A stretch of DNA of 64,000 nucleotides from Undibacterium sp. CCC3.4 (GCF_034347425.1 NZ_CP133779.1:992001-1056000); one strand, 5' to 3'. Shown: positions 1 through 11,526, counted from the stretch's first letter. Made by a program: numbers and translations. The notes: generated by a model from the letters alone, not told the origin.

Positions 1-733
1 AGACCGGCAAGACTTCCATGATCATCCAATCCGGTTTGATGCCGGAACGTTGGAAGGCTTCCAGCACTTTGAGGCGCTTGGCGTATTTCTTGATCTTGGC
101 TTCGGATTTCGATTCTTTCAATTCCACGCGCAGAGTTTCTGCATCGCGGTCGATATCGATAGAACGCAGCAATTCGCGGATACCTTCGGCACCCATGAAG
201 GCAGTGAATTCGTCGCCATGTTCTTCGTATTTGGCAGCGTAATCATCTTCCGACATGATCTGGCATTTTTTCAACGGAGTCATGCCTGGATCGGTGACGA
301 CATATGCTTCAAAGTACAGTACGCGTTCAATATCGCGCAATGTCATGTCGAGCACCATACCAAGACGCGATGGCAGCGACTTGAGGAACCAGATATGGGC
401 AGTTGGCGAAGCGAGTTCAATATGACCCATGCGCTCACGACGAACTTTGGCCAGAGTAACTTCAACGCCGCATTTTTCGCAGATCACACCGCGATGCTTG
501 AGACGCTTGTATTTGCCGCACAAGCATTCGTAATCCTTGATAGGACCAAAAATCTTGGCGCAGAACAAGCCGTCACGTTCAGGTTTGAAAGTACGATAGT
601 TGATGGTTTCCGGCTTTTTAACTTCGCCGTAGGACCACGAACGGATCTTGTCTGGTGATGCCAGACCGATTTTGATCGCGTCAAACTGTTCGTTCGGTTG
701 GACTTGCTTGAATAAATCGAGCAGGGCTTTCAT
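1..733 (-). CDS. rpoC: RNA polymerase beta' subunit, N-terminal part (runs off the window)
   Basis: This is the amino-terminal 244 or so residues of the largest RNA polymerase subunit. The reading frame starts at an ATG at 731-733 ([12 protein letters not shown]) and continues off the left edge. The N-terminal zinc ribbon is visible at about residues 70-88, with the cysteine pairs of [20 protein letters not shown]. It is followed by the conserved clamp segment [20 protein letters not shown]. The gene lies downstream of rpoB in the same transcript, after a 229-bp gap. The identification is secure; only the 5' part of the gene is present. Confidence 0.98.
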   Translation of the reverse strand, partial: MKALLDLFKQVQPNEQFDAIKIGLASPDKIRSWSYGEVKKPETINYRTFKPERDGLFCAKIFGPIKDYECLCGKYKRLKHRGVICEKCGVEVTLAKVRRERMGHIELASPTAHIWFLKSLPSRLGMVLDMTLRDIERVLYFEAYVVTDPGMTPLKKCQIMSEDDYAAKYEEHGDEFTAFMGAEGIRELLRSIDIDRDAETLRVELKESKSEAKIKKYAKRLKVLEAFQRSGIKPDWMIMEVLPV

Positions 734-962
734 GGGTTCACTCCAGTAAAGCGTCGTGAAACGCTGACTTTATGGTGCTGCAACAGAAACGCTCTCGTCT
801 GACCCTGTTCGCATCAACGGGAGAGCCAGGTCGGATGACCTTGGTTCCGCTGATACCGGGAACGAAGAACTGCTTCTAAACTGCCGGCCTAATGACCAAC
901 GCCCGAAGCGAATTCGGGCGGTGGCTGGGTACTGCTGGAGTGGCTTACGCCACCCCTTTACT
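734..962 (-). other. rpoB-rpoC intercistronic region with two hairpins
   Basis: No gene is seen in this 229-bp gap. It holds two short inverted repeats. At 900-920, CGCCCGAA and TTCGGGCG flank a 5-nt loop. At 937-956, eight pairs (one G-U in the minus-strand transcript) close a GUAA tetraloop directly after the rpoB stop. Neither has a U-run, so they are unlikely to be strong terminators. They may be RNA-processing or stabilising structures, which is inference. Confidence 0.5.
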
Positions 963-3900
963 TTAGTTACGTTCGAGATCGATATCGATACCGAGCGAAC
1001 GGATTTCCTTGACCAGGACGTTGAACGATTCCGGCATGCCGGCATCGATCACATGGTCGCCCTTGACCAAGTTTTCATACACTTTGGTACGGCCGTTGAC
1101 GTCATCCGACTTCACCGTCAACATTTCCTGCAACACATACGATGCGCCGTAAGCTTCGAGCGCCCATACTTCCATCTCACCGAAACGCTGACCACCGAAC
1201 TGGGCTTTACCACCGAGCGGTTGTTGCGTGACCAGCGAGTAAGGACCGGTCGAACGGGCATGCATCTTGTCATCAACCAAATGATGCAGTTTCAAGACGT
1301 GCATGTAACCGAGCGTGACCTTGCGTTCGAAGGCTTCACCGGTACGGCCGTCAAACAGGGTGACCTGGTTTTTCGACGGTGTCATACCGAGTTGCTCAGC
1401 GATGTGATCAGGGTAAGCGAGGTCAAGCATGCGACGGATTTCACTTTCGTGAGCACCATCAAACACTGGGGTCGCAAACGGCACACCATGTTTCAAGTTG
1501 TTCGTCAATTCCAAGATTTCGGCATCGGAGAAATTGTCGAGATCTTCAGTTTTACCCGATTCGTTATAAATCTTCTTGAGGAAATCACGCAACTCTTCAA
1601 TTTTTGCTTTTGCTTTGAGCATTTCACCAATGCGCAAGCCCAAACCTTTTGCCGCCCAACCCAGATGGACTTCGAGAACCTGACCAACGTTCATCCGTGA
1701 AGGAACACCCAGAGGGTTCAACACGATGTCAGCCGGGGTACCATCAGCCATGTAAGGCATGTCTTCGATAGGAACGATGCGCGAAACCACACCCTTATTA
1801 CCGTGACGACCCGCCATTTTATCACCTGGCTGCAAACGGCGCTTGACTGCGAGGTAAACCTTGACCATTTTTTGTACGCCTGGCGGCAATTCATCGCCTT
1901 GCGTCAGTTTGGTGCGCTTCTCTTCAAAAGCCAGATCGAACTGATGACGCTTTTCTGCGATCGAATCTTTGATCGCGACGAGCGCAGCAGCGGCATCATC
2001 GGCTGCCAAACGAATATCAAACCAATGGTATTTATCGATGCTGGCCAGGTATTCTTTGCTCAGCTTGCTGCCTTTGCTCAGTTTAGCCGGACCGCCATCA
2101 GCGATTTTGCCATCAAGCATACGTTCGAGACGTTCGAAGGCATCGCCTTCAACGATACGCAACTGATCGTTCAAATCGAGGCGATAACGCTTCAATTCAT
2201 CATCGATAATTTGTTGCGCACGCTTGTCGCGTTGTATACCTTCGCGTGTAAAGACTTGTACGTCGATGACTGTACCAACCATACCGGAAGGCACGCGCAG
2301 CGAAGTATCTTTCACGTCCGAGGCTTTTTCACCGAAAATCGCGCGCAGCAATTTTTCTTCCGGTGTCAGTTGCGTTTCGCCTTTAGGCGTTACTTTACCG
2401 ACCAAGGTATCGCCGGCAGTCACTTCTGCACCGATGTACACGATACCGGATTCATCGAGACGAGCGAGCTGATTTTCAGCAAGATTCGAAATATCGCGAG
2501 TAATTTCTTCGGCGCCAAGCTTGGTATCACGTGCAACAACCGACAACTCTTCGATGTGAATCGAGGTGTAGCGATCATCAGCGACGACTTTTTCGGAGAT
2601 CAAAATCGAATCTTCGAAGTTATAACCATTCCATGGCATGAAGGCAACCAACATGTTTTGGCCGAGTGCGAGTTCGCCCATATCGGTCGAAGCACCATCT
2701 GCCAACACGTCACCCTTAGCAACCACGTCGCCGACCTTGACGATAGGACGTTGGTTGATATTGGTATTCTGATTCGAACGCGTGTACTTGATCAGGTTGT
2801 AAATATCAACACCGACTTCACCAGCTTGCGCTTCAGCATCATTGACGCGAATCACGATACGACCGGCATCGATATAATCGACTTTACCGCCACGCAATGC
2901 TTGTACCGTTGTACCGGAATCGATCGCCACAGTCCGTTCAATGCCGGTACCGACGAAAGCTTTCTCAGGACGCAGACAAGGCACGGCTTGACGTTGCATG
3001 TTGGCACCCATCAAGGCACGGTTCGCATCATCATGTTCCAAGAATGGAATCAAGGAAGCCGCAACCGATACCACCTGACCAGTGGCCACGTCCATGTACT
3101 GGACACGTTCCGGCGAGACCAAGATGGTTTCGCCAGCTTGACGCGAAGAAACCAATTCATCGGTCAGCGTACCGCCTTCATTGATGGTCGCATTCGCCTG
3201 AGCGATGATGTAACGACCTTCTTCAATCGCCGACAGATAATCGATCTGTTGAGTGATCTTGCTGTCAGTAACTTTACGATACGGTGTTTCGAGGAAGCCG
3301 TATTCATTCAAACGCGCATACAAAGCCAGCGAGTTGATCAGACCAATGTTCGGTCCCTCTGGTGTTTCAATAGGGCAAACACGACCATAGTGGGTTGGAT
3401 GAACGTCACGTACTTCAAAGCCGGCACGTTCACGTGTCAAACCACCAGGTCCGAGCGCAGAAATACGACGTTTATGCGTAATTTCCGACAAAGGATTGGT
3501 TTGATCCATAAACTGTGACAACTGCGAGGAACCGAAGAATTCACGGATCGCGGCAGAAATCGGCTTGGAATTGATCAAGTCATGCGGCATCAAGTTATCG
3601 GCTTCGGCTTGGCCGAGGCGTTCTTTGACGGCACGTTCAACCCGTACCAAACCGGCACGGAATTGATTCTCAGCCAATTCACCGACGCAACGTACACGAC
3701 GATTACCCAAGTGATCGATATCATCGACTTCGCCGCGACCATTGCGCAGTTCTACCAAAATCTTGATCACGGCCAACACGTCTTCGTTCGACAAAGTCAT
3801 GGCACCAGTCAATTCATCGCGACCAATGCGGCGATTGAATTTCATGCGACCAACAGCCGACAAATCGTAACGCTCTTCGCTGTAGAACAAACCGTTGAAC

Positions 3901-5069
3901 AAAGCTTCGACGGAATCTTCGGTCGGTGGTTCGCCAGGACGCATCATGCGATAGATCGCCACACGTGCTGCCATCTGATCGGCCGTATCATCGGCACGCA
4001 GAGTTTGGGAAATGTAGGCACCTTGATCGAGATCGTTGGTGTACAGCGTTTGGATATCGCTGACATGCGCTTCGCGCAAACGGCCGAGCAATTCTTCGGT
4101 CAGTTCATCGTTGGCATTGGCGATGATTTCGCCGGTGTCATTATCGATGATGTTTTTAGCGATCACGCGGCCGAGCAAATAATCTTCCGGTACGGAAATA
4201 TGCTTGATACCACCGGCTTCGATTTCACGCACATGCTTGGCGTTCACACGTTTGTCTTTAGCGACAATGATCTTGCCAGATTTATCAGCAATATCAAAAC
4301 GTGCTACTTCACCACGCAAACGCTCAGGAACGAATTCCATTTCAGCGCCATCGTTATGCAAAGTAAAGTTATCGAAGACAAAGAAATTCGCCAAGATCTG
4401 CTCATTGTTCATGCCTATGGCACGCAACAAGATCGTGACCGGCATCTTGCGACGACGATCGATACGGAAGAACAGAATATCTTTCGGGTCGAACTCAAAA
4501 TCGAGCCACGAACCACGGTAAGGAATGATACGGGCCGAGAACAAGAGCTTGCCCGAAGAATGCGTCTTGCCGCGGTCATGTTCAAAGAACACACCCGGGG
4601 AACGATGCAACTGGGAAACGATTACACGCTCGGTACCATTGACAACAAACGAACCAGTCGTCGTCATGAGCGGCAATTCGCCCATGTAGACTTCTTGTTC
4701 TTTCATTTCTTTGACGACCGGCTTGGTTGGCGATTCTTTATCCAGAATCACCAGACGTACTTTCGCACGCAATGGCGAAGCATAGGTCAAACCGCGCAAT
4801 TGGCATTCCTTGACGTCAAAAGCAGGATCGCCTAAAACGTAAGATAAGAATTCCAGGCGTGCAAATCCATTGTGCGAAACAATAGGGAAAATCGATGTGA
4901 AAGCAGACTGCAAGCCTTCATTTTTACGGTTGGCCGGCGTTCTTTCTTCTTGCAAAAAGCTTTGATACGACTCGATTTGAGTCGCCAACAAGAACGGAAC
5001 GTTGTGGACGTTGGCGCGTTTCGCAAAAGATTTACGAATACGCTTCTTCTCAGTAAATGAGTAGTGCAT
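963..5069 (-). CDS. rpoB: RNA polymerase beta subunit
   Basis: This is the full-length beta subunit, 1368 residues, which with beta' forms the catalytic core. The start is ATG at 5067-5069 ([18 protein letters not shown]). It is preceded by a GGAG ribosome-binding site and matches the usual family N-terminus; a longer frame opening at 5120 lacks family similarity. Rifampicin-region residues are visible ([18 protein letters not shown], with [19 protein letters not shown] after it). The C-terminal [20 protein letters not shown] and [18 protein letters not shown] blocks are intact. The rifampicin-region residues look wild type. The gene is co-transcribed with rplL upstream and rpoC downstream. 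Confidence 0.98.
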   Translation of the reverse strand: MHYSFTEKKRIRKSFAKRANVHNVPFLLATQIESYQSFLQEERTPANRKNEGLQSAFTSIFPIVSHNGFARLEFLSYVLGDPAFDVKECQLRGLTYASPLRAKVRLVILDKESPTKPVVKEMKEQEVYMGELPLMTTTGSFVVNGTERVIVSQLHRSPGVFFEHDRGKTHSSGKLLFSARIIPYRGSWLDFEFDPKDILFFRIDRRRKMPVTILLRAIGMNNEQILANFFVFDNFTLHNDGAEMEFVPERLRGEVARFDIADKSGKIIVAKDKRVNAKHVREIEAGGIKHISVPEDYLLGRVIAKNIIDNDTGEIIANANDELTEELLGRLREAHVSDIQTLYTNDLDQGAYISQTLRADDTADQMAARVAIYRMMRPGEPPTEDSVEALFNGLFYSEERYDLSAVGRMKFNRRIGRDELTGAMTLSNEDVLAVIKILVELRNGRGEVDDIDHLGNRRVRCVGELAENQFRAGLVRVERAVKERLGQAEADNLMPHDLINSKPISAAIREFFGSSQLSQFMDQTNPLSEITHKRRISALGPGGLTRERAGFEVRDVHPTHYGRVCPIETPEGPNIGLINSLALYARLNEYGFLETPYRKVTDSKITQQIDYLSAIEEGRYIIAQANATINEGGTLTDELVSSRQAGETILVSPERVQYMDVATGQVVSVAASLIPFLEHDDANRALMGANMQRQAVPCLRPEKAFVGTGIERTVAIDSGTTVQALRGGKVDYIDAGRIVIRVNDAEAQAGEVGVDIYNLIKYTRSNQNTNINQRPIVKVGDVVAKGDVLADGASTDMGELALGQNMLVAFMPWNGYNFEDSILISEKVVADDRYTSIHIEELSVVARDTKLGAEEITRDISNLAENQLARLDESGIVYIGAEVTAGDTLVGKVTPKGETQLTPEEKLLRAIFGEKASDVKDTSLRVPSGMVGTVIDVQVFTREGIQRDKRAQQIIDDELKRYRLDLNDQLRIVEGDAFERLERMLDGKIADGGPAKLSKGSKLSKEYLASIDKYHWFDIRLAADDAAAALVAIKDSIAEKRHQFDLAFEEKRTKLTQGDELPPGVQKMVKVYLAVKRRLQPGDKMAGRHGNKGVVSRIVPIEDMPYMADGTPADIVLNPLGVPSRMNVGQVLEVHLGWAAKGLGLRIGEMLKAKAKIEELRDFLKKIYNESGKTEDLDNFSDAEILELTNNLKHGVPFATPVFDGAHESEIRRMLDLAYPDHIAEQLGMTPSKNQVTLFDGRTGEAFERKVTLGYMHVLKLHHLVDDKMHARSTGPYSLVTQQPLGGKAQFGGQRFGEMEVWALEAYGASYVLQEMLTVKSDDVNGRTKVYENLVKGDHVIDAGMPESFNVLVKEIRSLGIDIDLERN

Positions 5070-5225
5070 GGACACTCCGTGAGTGACAAGGAAGGATGGA
5101 GAATTCAGAATTCCTGTCACAAATTAATCAACTCTGCGACAAAAAACCTCAAGTCTCAGCCCTCGGTCTTATCTTGATAAACAGCTCAACAACCCGAAAC
5201 GACGTAGTAACGGCAAAGAGCCAAA

Positions 5226-5286
5226 GAGGAACCCTCTCTTGCGAGAGGATTCCTGCCTTTGACTGTGGCCAATCCGAAGATTGGCC
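5226..5286 (-). promoter_or_regulatory. two hairpins in the rplL-rpoB gap (possible attenuator/processing site)
   Basis: The 231-bp gap between rplL and rpoB holds two inverted repeats just after the rplL stop. One at 5226-5254 pairs AGGAA..CTCTC with GAGAG..TTCCT around TTGC. One at 5267-5286 pairs GGCCAATC with GATTGGCC around CGAA. In enterobacteria this gap carries a partial attenuator and an RNase III site that set the ribosomal-protein to polymerase ratio. A similar role here is inference from position and structure; no U-run is present. Confidence 0.45.
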
Positions 5287-5297
5287 GTGCTATCGTA

Positions 5298-5666
5298 TTA
5301 CTTGATTTCAGCTTTAGCGCCGGCTTCTTCAAGTTTTTTCTTCGCAGCATCAGCATCCGCTTTGGAAACGGCTTCTTTAACTGTTTTTGGTGCACCGTCA
5401 ACAACGTCTTTGGCTTCTTTCAAGCCCAGACCTGTCAATTCACGCACTGCTTTAATCACGCCAACTTTGTTTGCGCCGATTTCAGTCAGGATAACGTTGA
5501 ATTCAGTTTGCTCTTCAACTGCAGCAGCAGGACCAGCAGCTGGGCCGGAAGACATTGCAGCAGCGGAAACACCAAATTTTTCTTCGAAAGCTTTAACCAG
5601 GTCGTTCAGGTCCATTACGGACATCGCGCCTACGGCTTCCAGGATATCGTCTTTGCTAATTGCCAT
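5298..5666 (-). CDS. rplL: 50S ribosomal protein L7/L12
   Basis: This is the ribosomal stalk protein, 122 residues, which recruits translation GTPases. The chosen start is ATG at 5664-5666 ([15 protein letters not shown]), the conserved N-terminus; a four-codon longer frame is possible but unlikely. The N-terminal dimerisation helices, a flexible Ala/Gly/Pro hinge (about residues 38-50) and the C-terminal factor-binding domain ([20 protein letters not shown]) are all visible. It lies 52 bp downstream of rplJ, as expected for the L10 operon. Confidence 0.98.
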   Translation of the reverse strand: MAISKDDILEAVGAMSVMDLNDLVKAFEEKFGVSAAAMSSGPAAGPAAAVEEQTEFNVILTEIGANKVGVIKAVRELTGLGLKEAKDVVDGAPKTVKEAVSKADADAAKKKLEEAGAKAEIK

Positions 5667-5718
5667 TTGAAACTCCAATTAATTAATTACATTGATACGG
5701 TATTTGACGGAAAAAATC

Positions 5719-6297
5719 TTATTCAGCGGCAACGTCAGCTGCTGCAACTACTTCAGCAACTTCTGCAACGTCAGCAACTTCTGCTGCCGGTGCTGCTGGC
5801 GATTCAGATTCTTTCTTCGCGGAAAGAGCTGCCAATGCACGAGCGAAGCCAGATACAGGAGCCTGCATCATGCCCAACACTTGTGCCAACAGAACTTCAC
5901 GACTAGGAATGCTTGCCAATGCGATAACGCCAGCTTTATCCAGCGACTTACCTGCATAGTTACCTGCTTTAACAACCAGTTTGTCATTGCTTTTTGCAAA
6001 GTCTTGAACGACTTTAGCAGCAGCAACAGCATCGACCGAGATCGCATAGATCAACGGACCGGTCATTTCAGAAGCGAGGCTCGCAAATACAGTTCCCTCT
6101 ACAGCGCGACGTGCGAGTGTGTTTTTCAACACGCGCATGTAAACGCCTTGAGCACGTGCGCTAGCACGTAATTGCGTCAAATGACCGACCTGGATGCCAC
6201 GATATTCAGCCACGACGATAGTCTGAGCAGTTGCTACTTTTGCAGAGACTTCAGCGACAACGGCTTTTTTGTCATTCAGATTGAGACTCACGGTCAA
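5719..6297 (-). CDS. rplJ: 50S ribosomal protein L10 with Ala/Glu/Val-rich tail
   Basis: L10 anchors the L7/L12 stalk to 23S rRNA and represses its own operon by binding the mRNA leader. The core ([21 protein letters not shown] to about residue 165) is typical. The protein is 192 residues, longer than the roughly 165-175 residues usual for the family. The excess is a C-terminal low-complexity tail with repeated [25 protein letters not shown] units. The tail follows the L7/L12-binding helix and contains no known domain. The start ATG is followed by a typical N-terminus, and the frame is intact. Confidence 0.97.
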   Translation of the reverse strand: MTVSLNLNDKKAVVAEVSAKVATAQTIVVAEYRGIQVGHLTQLRASARAQGVYMRVLKNTLARRAVEGTVFASLASEMTGPLIYAISVDAVAAAKVVQDFAKSNDKLVVKAGNYAGKSLDKAGVIALASIPSREVLLAQVLGMMQAPVSGFARALAALSAKKESESPAAPAAEVADVAEVAEVVAAADVAAE

Positions 6298-6583
6298 CCT
6301 CCATTAATGATACTCAGTCGGCACACCGGAATGATGTGCTTCCCTCATATCGTTTCGAACACGGCGTCCGAAGTTAGGAGTTTCACTGGCGGGCCAGTAT
6401 TCACTACAAAACTTGTTCGGGTACACCATCTGCGTTGGGTACTGTCGATTGCTCTCCAGTTGTTTAACTGCTCACGAATGAACAGCCCCACGGTCTTTGA
6501 CACTCCGTTTGCCGCCATGATGCCAGCAACAAACGGCCCAAAGATGCGCCTACCACAAGGTGACAGGACTTGATTCTTACAGC
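6298..6583 (-). promoter_or_regulatory. rplJ 5' leader (putative L10 autoregulatory leader)
   Basis: This is a 286-bp untranslated stretch between rplA and rplJ with no credible gene. In proteobacteria this position carries an operon promoter and the structured leader to which the L10-L12 complex binds. The length and position fit that role. The fold itself was not verified here, so the call rests on synteny. Confidence 0.5.
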
Positions 6584-7276
6584 TTAAGCCAGGTTACCGT
6601 GATCAACACGTACGCCTGCACCCATCGTCGATGAGATAGAGACTTTACGCAGATACACGCCTTTGCTTGAGGCTGGTTTTGCTTTGTTCAATGCTTCGAT
6701 CAAGGCCACCAGATTCGATTTCAAATCGCCATCAGCGAAGGATTTGCGACCGATTGTGGTGTGGATGATACCTGCTTTATCTGTACGATACTGAACTTGA
6801 CCGGCTTTGGCATTTTTAACTGCTGTAGCGACGTCAGGAGTAACAGTACCGACTTTCGGATTTGGCATCAAACCGCGTGGGCCGAGGATCTGACCCAGGG
6901 TACCGACGATACGCATGGTGTCAGGCGAGGCGATGACGACGTCAAACGGCATGTCGCCGGCTTTGATGCGCTCAGCCAAATCTTCCATACCAACGATATC
7001 AGCACCGGCAGCTTTCGCTTCTTCAGCTTTTGCACCTTGTGCAAAAACCGCTACGCGTACCGATTTACCTGTACCAGCTGGCAAAACAACAGCGCCACGA
7101 ACGACTTGATCAGATTTCTTAGGATCAACACCGAGTTGTACCGATACGTCGATCGATTCATTGAATTTTGCTGTAGCACATTCTTTGATCAAAGCGATAG
7201 CATTGTCAAATGGATATACTTTCAAACGGTCAACTTTAGTTGCCAGCAATTTTGCTTTTTTAGATAACTTAGCCAT
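6584..7276 (-). CDS. rplA: 50S ribosomal protein L1
   Basis: L1 is the 230-residue protein of the ribosomal L1 stalk and also a translational repressor of the L11 operon. It starts [16 protein letters not shown]. The L1 signature region around [17 protein letters not shown] is intact, as is the C-terminal [20 protein letters not shown]. Its start overlaps the rplK stop by one base (TAATG), which indicates translational coupling in the rplKA operon. Confidence 0.98.
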   Translation of the reverse strand: MAKLSKKAKLLATKVDRLKVYPFDNAIALIKECATAKFNESIDVSVQLGVDPKKSDQVVRGAVVLPAGTGKSVRVAVFAQGAKAEEAKAAGADIVGMEDLAERIKAGDMPFDVVIASPDTMRIVGTLGQILGPRGLMPNPKVGTVTPDVATAVKNAKAGQVQYRTDKAGIIHTTIGRKSFADGDLKSNLVALIEALNKAKPASSKGVYLRKVSISSTMGAGVRVDHGNLA

Positions 7277-7707
7277 TACAGACCCTCTACCGTGATGCCC
7301 ATCGAGCGAGCGGAACCGGCGATTGTACGCACTGCAGCGTCCATATCGGCGGCTGTCAAATCAGCGCGTTTAACGGTCGCGATTTCTTCAGCTTGAGCAC
7401 GAGTGATGGAACCGACTTTGTCAGTATGTGGCTTTGGTGAACCTTTAGTGATACCGGCTGCTTTTTTGATCATGTAAGTTGCAGGAGGCGTCTTCATCAC
7501 GAATGTGAAAGACTTGTCCGCAAATGCTGTGATCACAACAGGAATAGGCATACCTGGCTCAACACCTTGAGTCTGCGCATTGAAAGCTTTGCAGAATTCC
7601 ATGATGTTCAGACCACGTTGACCCAAAGCAGGGCCAATCGGTGGGGATGGGTTTGCTTTACCAGCTGGCACTTGCAGCTTGATAAAACCAATGATTTTCT
7701 TTGCCAT
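7276..7707 (-). CDS. rplK: 50S ribosomal protein L11
   Basis: L11 (143 residues) forms the GTPase-associated centre and is needed for RelA activation. The start is ATG at 7705-7707 ([20 protein letters not shown]). A frame opening five codons earlier overlaps the ribosome-binding site and is rejected. Both domains are visible: the proline-rich N-terminal [20 protein letters not shown] and the rRNA-binding C-terminal part ending SMGITVEGL. It lies 118 bp downstream of nusG and overlaps rplA by one base. Confidence 0.98.
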   Translation of the reverse strand: MAKKIIGFIKLQVPAGKANPSPPIGPALGQRGLNIMEFCKAFNAQTQGVEPGMPIPVVITAFADKSFTFVMKTPPATYMIKKAAGITKGSPKPHTDKVGSITRAQAEEIATVKRADLTAADMDAAVRTIAGSARSMGITVEGL

Positions 7708-7825
7708 GTTTGGCTCCTTCATGAATTGAGTAGTAGCGCCTCGTCGATATGATCGGCCAGGCTCCTCTTTACTGCTATCTCAGTTTCAGAGAAATTGCTT
7801 TCTCTCCGTACTGAACAACGAAAAC

Positions 7826-8419
7826 TTAGACTTTTTCGACCTGCGCGAAATCGAGCTCAACCGGGGTAGCACGACCAAAGATTGTTACTGTCACACGCAC
7901 TTTTGATTTCTCGTAATTGACTTCTTCAACATTGCCGTTGAAATCAGTGAACGGACCTTCTTTGATGCGTACCACTTCGCCAACTTCGTAAAGCACTTTC
8001 GGCCGTGGCTTTTCTACGCCATCTTGCATTTGCTGCAGAATCTTATCGATTTCATGCTGCGGAATCGGCGATGGCTTGTTCGACTTACCGCCGATGAAAC
8101 CGGTAACTTTGCTGGTGTTTTTTACCAAATGCCAAGTGTCATCAGTCATATCCATCTCGACAAACACATAGCTTGGGAACAAGCGGCGCTCAGTGACAGC
8201 TTTGCGGCCGTTACGAACTTCAATCACTTCTTCCGTCGGCACCAGAATACGACCGAACAAATCTTGCATCTCAGCACGATCAATACGCTCTACCAGAGCG
8301 CGATGTACACTTTTTTCCATACCGGAATAAGCGTGTACGGCATACCATTTTTTAGTACTTTTAGGTACAGACACCTCTGGCGCTGTACCTTGTTCGTTTT
8401 CCTGAATGTTCTCGCTCAT
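7826..8419 (-). CDS. nusG: transcription termination/antitermination factor NusG
   Basis: NusG binds the polymerase clamp, suppresses pausing and links transcription to Rho or to ribosomes. The NGN domain ([20 protein letters not shown]) follows a short acidic N-terminal extension. The C-terminal KOW domain has [21 protein letters not shown] take the ATG at 8417-8419, which overlaps the secE stop by one base (TAATG) and gives 197 residues. A start four codons upstream inside secE is possible. Confidence 0.97.
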   Translation of the reverse strand: MSENIQENEQGTAPEVSVPKSTKKWYAVHAYSGMEKSVHRALVERIDRAEMQDLFGRILVPTEEVIEVRNGRKAVTERRLFPSYVFVEMDMTDDTWHLVKNTSKVTGFIGGKSNKPSPIPQHEIDKILQQMQDGVEKPRPKVLYEVGEVVRIKEGPFTDFNGNVEEVNYEKSKVRVTVTIFGRATPVELDFAQVEKV

Positions 8420-8802
8420 TATTTTTTCCATCCGAGGATTACGTCATATAACACAAACTCGAGGAGCTTATCTGCCCCCCAGAGAAAGATTGCCATAACA
8501 AGAACAAAACCGAATACCACGGCTGTGATCTGAGTAGCTTCTTTACGTGTAGGCCAAACAACCTTTTTCGTTTCACGAACAGATTCTTTGGCGAATTCAA
8601 CAAAATTTTTGCCCATGTCCGAGATTGCAACCAAACCAACGGCAACCAACAAACCTGCCAGCAATGCGGCGACACGGATCAATGTAGACTGCCCGGCGAG
8701 AATATAAAAAGCAGCGATTCCAATAAGCATAGCAGCCACTGCCAGAATGACTTTGTACTTGTCATTGGAAGTACTGACTGTTTGAACGGAATGATTAGAC
8801 AT
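8419..8802 (-). CDS. secE: preprotein translocase subunit SecE
   Basis: This is the essential small subunit of the SecYEG channel in the inner membrane. It has 127 residues and three predicted membrane segments, at about 20-37, 42-61 and 93-115. The conserved cytosolic amphipathic stretch [20 protein letters not shown] precedes the last helix. The three-helix form is the usual one in proteobacteria. The gene lies between tRNA-Trp and nusG, the standard order. Confidence 0.97.
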   Translation of the reverse strand: MSNHSVQTVSTSNDKYKVILAVAAMLIGIAAFYILAGQSTLIRVAALLAGLLVAVGLVAISDMGKNFVEFAKESVRETKKVVWPTRKEATQITAVVFGFVLVMAIFLWGADKLLEFVLYDVILGWKK

Positions 8803-8837
8803 ACTTGTTTACTTTCGGTGCCCTGCGGCCTTGATGG

Positions 8838-8913
8838 TGGCAGGGGCGGTAGGAATCGAACCTACAACCTTCGGTTTTGGAGACCGACGCTCTGCCAATT
8901 GAGCTACACCCCT
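8838..8913 (-). tRNA. tRNA-Trp (CCA anticodon)
   Basis: The minus strand folds into a complete cloverleaf with acceptor stem AGGGGTG/CGCCCCT and anticodon loop CTCCAAA, giving anticodon CCA. The T-loop reads TTCGATT. The 3' CCA is encoded (8838-8840). It sits between tuf and secE, its standard place in many betaproteobacteria. Confidence 0.97.
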
Positions 8914-8934
8914 ACTGCTTAGAACCACTTGAAG

Positions 8935-8964
8935 AATGCGATGACTTTGGCCAGTCACCGCATT
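8935..8964 (-). other. 12-bp hairpin between tuf and tRNA-Trp
   Basis: On the minus strand AATGCGGTGACT and AGTCATCGCATT pair over 12 bp (one G-U) around a 6-nt loop, directly after the tuf stop. There is no U-run, so it is more likely a partial terminator or a processing hairpin that separates the tuf mRNA from the downstream tRNA. Confidence 0.5.
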
Positions 8965-8976
8965 ATTTCCTAACTA

Positions 8977-10167
8977 TTACTCAATAATTTTTGCAACAAC
9001 ACCAGCACCAACAGTACGACCACCTTCACGGATAGCGAAGCGCAAGCCTTCTTCCATCGCAATCGGGTTGATCAATTTTACTGTGATCGACACGTTGTCG
9101 CCTGGCATAACCATTTCTTTATCCGCTGGCAACTCGATCGAACCAGTGACGTCCGTAGTACGGAAGTAGAACTGTGGACGATAGTTGTTGAAGAATGGTG
9201 TATGACGGCCGCCTTCATCTTTCGACAGGACATAGATCTCGCCTGTGAAATGCGCATGCGGTTTGATCGAACCTGGTTTTGCCAACACTTGACCACGTTG
9301 GATATCTTCACGCTTAGTACCGCGCAACAGAACACCGACGTTATCGCCAGCTTGACCTTGGTCGAGCAATTTACGGAACATTTCAACGCCAGTACAAGTT
9401 GTCTTGACCGTGTCTTTGATACCGATGATTTCGATTTCTTCGCCGACTTTAACGATACCGCGTTCGATACGACCGGTTACCACTGTACCGCGACCGGAGA
9501 TCGAGAATACATCTTCCACTGGCAACAAGAAGGCGCCGTCGATAGCACGTTCCGGTGTAGGGATGTAAGTATCGAGTGCATTCGCCAATTTCATGATGGC
9601 TTCTTCGCCCAATGGGCCCGTGTCGCCTTCGAGTGCCAATTTAGCCGAACCTTGGATGATAGGCACGTCGTCGCCTGGGAAGTCATACTTCACCAGTAAC
9701 TCGCGCACTTCCATCTCTACCAATTCGAGCAATTCTGCATCATCAACCATGTCGCATTTGTTCAGGAATACGATGATGTATGGAACGCCAACTTGACGAG
9801 CCAACAAGATGTGTTCGCGTGTTTGTGGCATAGGACCATCAGCTGCCGAACAAACCAAGATCGCGCCATCCATCTGTGCCGCGCCGGTGATCATGTTTTT
9901 AACATAATCGGCATGGCCTGGGCAATCAACGTGCGCATAGTGACGCGCAGCTGTTTCGTATTCGACGTGAGCAGTATTGATCGTAATACCGCGTGCTTTT
10001 TCTTCCGGTGCTGCATCGATCTGGTCGTAGGCTTTCGCTTCGCCGCCGAATTTTTTCGACAAGACGGTGGCAATCGCTGCTGTCAGTGTAGTTTTACCGT
10101 GATCAACGTGACCAATTGTGCCGACGTTGACGTGCGGCTTGGTGCGTTCGAACTTACCTTTTGCCAT
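8977..10167 (-). CDS. tuf: translation elongation factor Tu
   Basis: This 396-residue GTPase delivers aminoacyl-tRNA to the ribosome. The G motifs are all present: GHVDHGKT (about 19-26), DCPGH (about 81-85) and NKCD (about 136-139). Domains 2 and 3 follow ([35 protein letters not shown]) and the protein ends [11 protein letters not shown]. It is preceded by three tRNA genes and followed by tRNA-Trp-secE, the tufB-type context. A second tuf copy near fusA is common in such genomes but lies outside this window. Confidence 0.98.
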   Translation of the reverse strand: MAKGKFERTKPHVNVGTIGHVDHGKTTLTAAIATVLSKKFGGEAKAYDQIDAAPEEKARGITINTAHVEYETAARHYAHVDCPGHADYVKNMITGAAQMDGAILVCSAADGPMPQTREHILLARQVGVPYIIVFLNKCDMVDDAELLELVEMEVRELLVKYDFPGDDVPIIQGSAKLALEGDTGPLGEEAIMKLANALDTYIPTPERAIDGAFLLPVEDVFSISGRGTVVTGRIERGIVKVGEEIEIIGIKDTVKTTCTGVEMFRKLLDQGQAGDNVGVLLRGTKREDIQRGQVLAKPGSIKPHAHFTGEIYVLSKDEGGRHTPFFNNYRPQFYFRTTDVTGSIELPADKEMVMPGDNVSITVKLINPIAMEEGLRFAIREGGRTVGAGVVAKIIE

Positions 10168-10248
10168 TTTGGACTCCTAACGATTTTGATGAGAATACTC
10201 AGGCACGCGCCCGACGACTTCAGACTTTTGAATACACCAGCTCTATTT

Positions 10249-10323
<75 letters not shown>

Positions 10324-10357
10324 ATATACTACACACATTAATCGTGCAAAATAAGAC

Positions 10358-10431
10358 TGGAGCGGGTGAAGGGAATCGAACCCTCGTCATAAGCTTGGAA
10401 GGCTTCAGCTCTACCATTGAGCTACACCCGC
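10358..10431 (-). tRNA. tRNA-Gly (TCC anticodon)
   Basis: The minus strand starts GCGGGTGTAGCTCAATGGTA and folds into a cloverleaf with anticodon loop CTTCCAA (anticodon TCC). The T-loop is TTCGATT and the 3' CCA is encoded at 10358-10360. It lies between tRNA-Tyr and tRNA-Thr in one transcript. Confidence 0.97.
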
Positions 10432-10477
10432 AGGGGCCACCACTTCAGCCGTTACTTATTAAAAAAATTCTTTCCTA

Positions 10478-10562
<85 letters not shown>

Positions 10563-10576
10563 GTAGGGAACCCCGA

Positions 10577-10605
10577 ACTATAGAGATCAAAGGCTTCAGT
10601 GTCAA
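10577..10605 (-). promoter_or_regulatory. sigma70 promoter of the tRNA-tuf operon
   Basis: On the minus strand a perfect -35 hexamer TTGACA (10600-10605) is separated by exactly 17 bp from TATAGT (10577-10582). A GC-rich discriminator (TCGGGG) follows before tRNA-Tyr. Near-consensus hexamers plus a GC-rich discriminator are typical of stable-RNA promoters under growth-rate and stringent control. The control mode is inferred. Confidence 0.9.
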
Positions 10606-10656
10606 GCACTAAATGTGAAAACACGGCAAAAAGTGCAGTGATGCTCCTGCGCAATC

Positions 10657-11403
10657 TTAATTTTTCGCGTGCGCTAACTGGAACGACTCGACCCCTTCAA
10701 ATTTTTGCAGATCCGCTGACAGGGCGGTTATCGAGCGTGCGAGCTTTTTATCGGCGGCAATCGCGACGAAGCGCCATTCATCCGCACCGTTGGTGTGGAT
10801 AATGAACAACGTGCCGCTCATGATGTCGTAGCCGCGTTCGCGTGCTTTGGCACTGAGATAGCCCTCTTGCGGCGCAAAACCAGGCTTAAAGCGCAAAGTA
10901 ATGGCAATCGCTGCGCGCGATGGCAGCCAGGCTTCCAGTTTCTGCACCAACACCATACAGGCGGCCGACAGCAAAGCCAACAAGATCGCCGCCGCATAAA
11001 AACCGACTCCAACCATGATGCCGATGGCCGACGAAGCCCATAGCGAAGCAGCGGTAGTCAGGCCACTGATCGTAAAACCATCTTTCATAATGACCCCGGC
11101 CCCAAGAAAGCCGACGCCGGTGACTATCCCTTGCATGACCCGGGTCGGATCGAGGTTGACCGGGTGTAAAGCGCGCCCACCGTACCAAAAATCCGGGTAA
11201 CCGGCGATCACAACCAAGGCCGCCGAGGCCATGCAGACCAGACCATAGGTGCGCATGCCGGCGGCGCGGCCATGGTAAAAACGTTCATAACCGACTACAA
11301 AGCCAAGCAACATCGCGCCGGCCAAGTTGAGAAAAATGATGATATTGGCATTTAACTCTTCGACTGACCAAAACACCATGAAATGGCTGAAAAACGCACT
11401 CAT
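10657..11403 (-). CDS. MgtC/SapB family inner-membrane protein
   Basis: This is a 248-residue protein of the MgtC family. The N-terminal hydrophobic domain (to about residue 150) carries the family signatures GFVVGYERFYHGRAAGMRTY, TGVGFLGAGVIMKDGF and GLTTAASLWASSAIG. A soluble C-terminal domain follows. MgtC proteins modulate magnesium homeostasis, intracellular survival or the F1Fo ATPase in pathogens. The role in this organism is unknown. It is a single gene pointing toward the tRNA promoter. A second family member lies at 51313-52011. Confidence 0.85.
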   Translation of the reverse strand: MSAFFSHFMVFWSVEELNANIIIFLNLAGAMLLGFVVGYERFYHGRAAGMRTYGLVCMASAALVVIAGYPDFWYGGRALHPVNLDPTRVMQGIVTGVGFLGAGVIMKDGFTISGLTTAASLWASSAIGIMVGVGFYAAAILLALLSAACMVLVQKLEAWLPSRAAIAITLRFKPGFAPQEGYLSAKARERGYDIMSGTLFIIHTNGADEWRFVAIAADKKLARSITALSADLQKFEGVESFQLAHAKN

Positions 11404-11526
11404 ACGGACACCCTTGCTGACTTATGTTTTTGCAATTATAACAATATAAACTAAATTTGCGTCAATTACTCTACGGCGCACCAAGCTGCCCCGCTGGCAA
11501 GTAGCTTTTCCTACATCATGATGCGG

